From Bedellia somnulentella (lineage: Eukaryota > Arthropoda > Insecta > Lepidoptera > Bedelliidae): a DNA stretch of 64,000 nucleotides. Where the stretch lies: positions 6,944,001 through 7,008,000 of the forward strand of contig OY755177.1 in the NCBI GenBank assembly GCA_963576735.1, written 5' to 3'. The position numbers and the translations under genes are program-made. Shown here one piece after another: positions 63,149 through 64,000 of the stretch. The stretch's first letter is position 1, and each line of letters starts with the position of its first letter. The notes beneath the pieces are model-generated. The model was not told the origin of the DNA. It did no database searches and was given only the letters and a program-made list of their open reading frames with translations.

Positions 63149-63769
63149 GACCAGATTTAAATCTAAGTCCTCGCACAGAAGATGTTAATGTAGACTTCAA
63201 CTCTCTGGAAATTCCATCACCTGAACCATCTAGCATTTCTAATACTAATGATAACTATTCTGACTTCCTAAAAAATAATTCTAATAAATTTTTCATTCCT
63301 GATATTATTGTCAAATAACACAACGAAAATTTACTTAAGACTTCTAACCAGATTATAATTATCCCAACTTCACTAGATTTAGACGAATCCAATCCTTATA
63401 TACAAGATGTTTTAGATTTAGTCGAGTATAAAAACGAAATTGTAAACAAAGAGAAATAACTGCATTCTTTCATCAAAATTGAAGTTAATAATAAAATAAT
63501 TTACTTAATTTTTACTGAAGAAGTTTTTTTTGATAAATGCACCTACCCAGAAATGTATTCTTGCCTTCAGAAAATTAACAAGTAATAAAACAAGTATCCG
63601 GAAATCCCGATATCAGCATTTCTAATTTCCGAAATCCTTTTGATAAGCATCAATTTACTAAAATATATAACATGTTAGTTTATCTATTTCATAATTCAAA
63701 GAAAACAATTCATATCTATCATAATAAAATAATTTACCCCTCTCTTACTGTAAGATTTAAAATACTTAA
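63149..63769 (+). pseudogene. Decayed linker between RT and integrase
   Basis: Broken frames contain LEDYHEIQTTELIDLGPDL and SNKFFIPDIIVK, then stops. This looks like the tether before the integrase; RNase H motifs are not seen. Confidence 0.5.
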
Positions 63770-64000
63770 AGAAAATCATGACTTACCTATTGCAGGACAT
63801 TTAGGATCAAGTAGAATGTATAATAGAATTCGCGAATCATATTACTGGAAAGGAATGAGAACAGACATTGAGGATCACGTAAGAAAGTGTATATTATGTC
63901 AGGAAAATAAAGCTTTAAGGAAAATTAATCTCGCTCTAATGGAGATAACCACTACATCGACAGAACCTTTCCAACGAGTAGCTCTAGACATTGTCGGACC
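63770..64000 (+). pseudogene. Gypsy integrase zinc finger and start of core
   Basis: AGHLGSSRMYNRIRESYYW, DIEDHVRKCILCQENK give the HHCC finger (H..H...CILC); FQRVALDIVG at the edge holds the first catalytic Asp. The frame is open to the edge. Confidence 0.8.

Larger units (their letters stand above)
59347..64000 (+). mobile_element. Gypsy-type LTR retrotransposon, decayed, 3' end beyond the window
   Basis: Order: 5' LTR, primer-binding site, gag, protease, RT, (RNase H missing), integrase zinc finger, start of the integrase core at the right edge. Many stops and frameshifts. Confidence 0.85.

Overview
The window is nuclear DNA from an insect, most likely a moth or butterfly. The evidence is the AT-rich background and the SINE types: a tRNA-headed family resembling lepidopteran Metulj-type SINEs at 27640 and 49008, and a tRNA-Ser-like family at 51947, both recalled from general knowledge and not searched here. 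BEL/Pao, Copia, Gypsy, RTE and CR1/Jockey elements are also present. I see no complete host gene. The best host exon is one short piece of a tachykinin-receptor-like GPCR at 56611-56749 (minus strand). A decayed THAP zinc-finger exon lies at about 36.1-36.6 kb. Almost everything else is transposable-element sequence, much of it nested and on both strands.

Layout. 1-4670: a minus-strand BEL/Pao element with a complete LTR, primer-binding site and gag-protease ORF; its RT and RNase H are deleted. 5.8-7.0 kb: a decayed three-exon Transib-like transposase gene. 8-17.5 kb: tRNA SINEs, short RTE-derived elements, a small TTA-flanked MITE, a 1.3-kb foldback and the 3' end of an RLE-type LINE. 17.7-19.7 kb: decayed CR1/Jockey RT. 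19.7-25.4 kb: a Copia element split by a SINE, which is itself split by a nearly intact RTE LINE. 29.3-32.6 kb: a 3.2-kb inverted duplication. 37.7-43.6 kb: a second Copia element (minus) holding a LINE fragment, a deleted LTR element and a SINE. 44.1-47.0 kb: an RLE-type LINE that received a truncated copy of itself and a miniature LTR element (TRIM). 47.1-47.6 kb: a foldback. 49.8-51.3 kb: a Transib-like element with CACAGTG termini. 53.2-54.1 kb: a Tc1/mariner-like element. 54.4-55.0 kb: a long-TIR element with 8-bp target duplications. 59.3-64.0 kb: the 5' LTR to integrase of a decayed Gypsy element running off the right edge.

How the parts fit. Three observations tie the window together. 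First, the RTE LINE, a short internally deleted element (called SIDE-A here) and two SINE families share one type of 3' end: a small CCCC/GGGG-type hairpin, GGCGTGA, then a 4-5 bp tandem repeat. This suggests they all use the same RTE-type reverse transcriptase. Second, the gene relics at 5.8-7.0 kb and 50.4-51.05 kb share a 19-nt first exon and a GRP..F..S.(K)KRR-type domain. One has a C-terminal region resembling the RAG1/Transib catalytic-Glu segment; the other lies in an element with RSS-like ends and a CGNCG-type target duplication. Third, target-site duplications give a relative order of insertion at many loci.

Limits: all family names rest on motifs read by eye; no database search or folding was run. 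Internal boundaries are good to a few bases where a target duplication is stated and approximate elsewhere.
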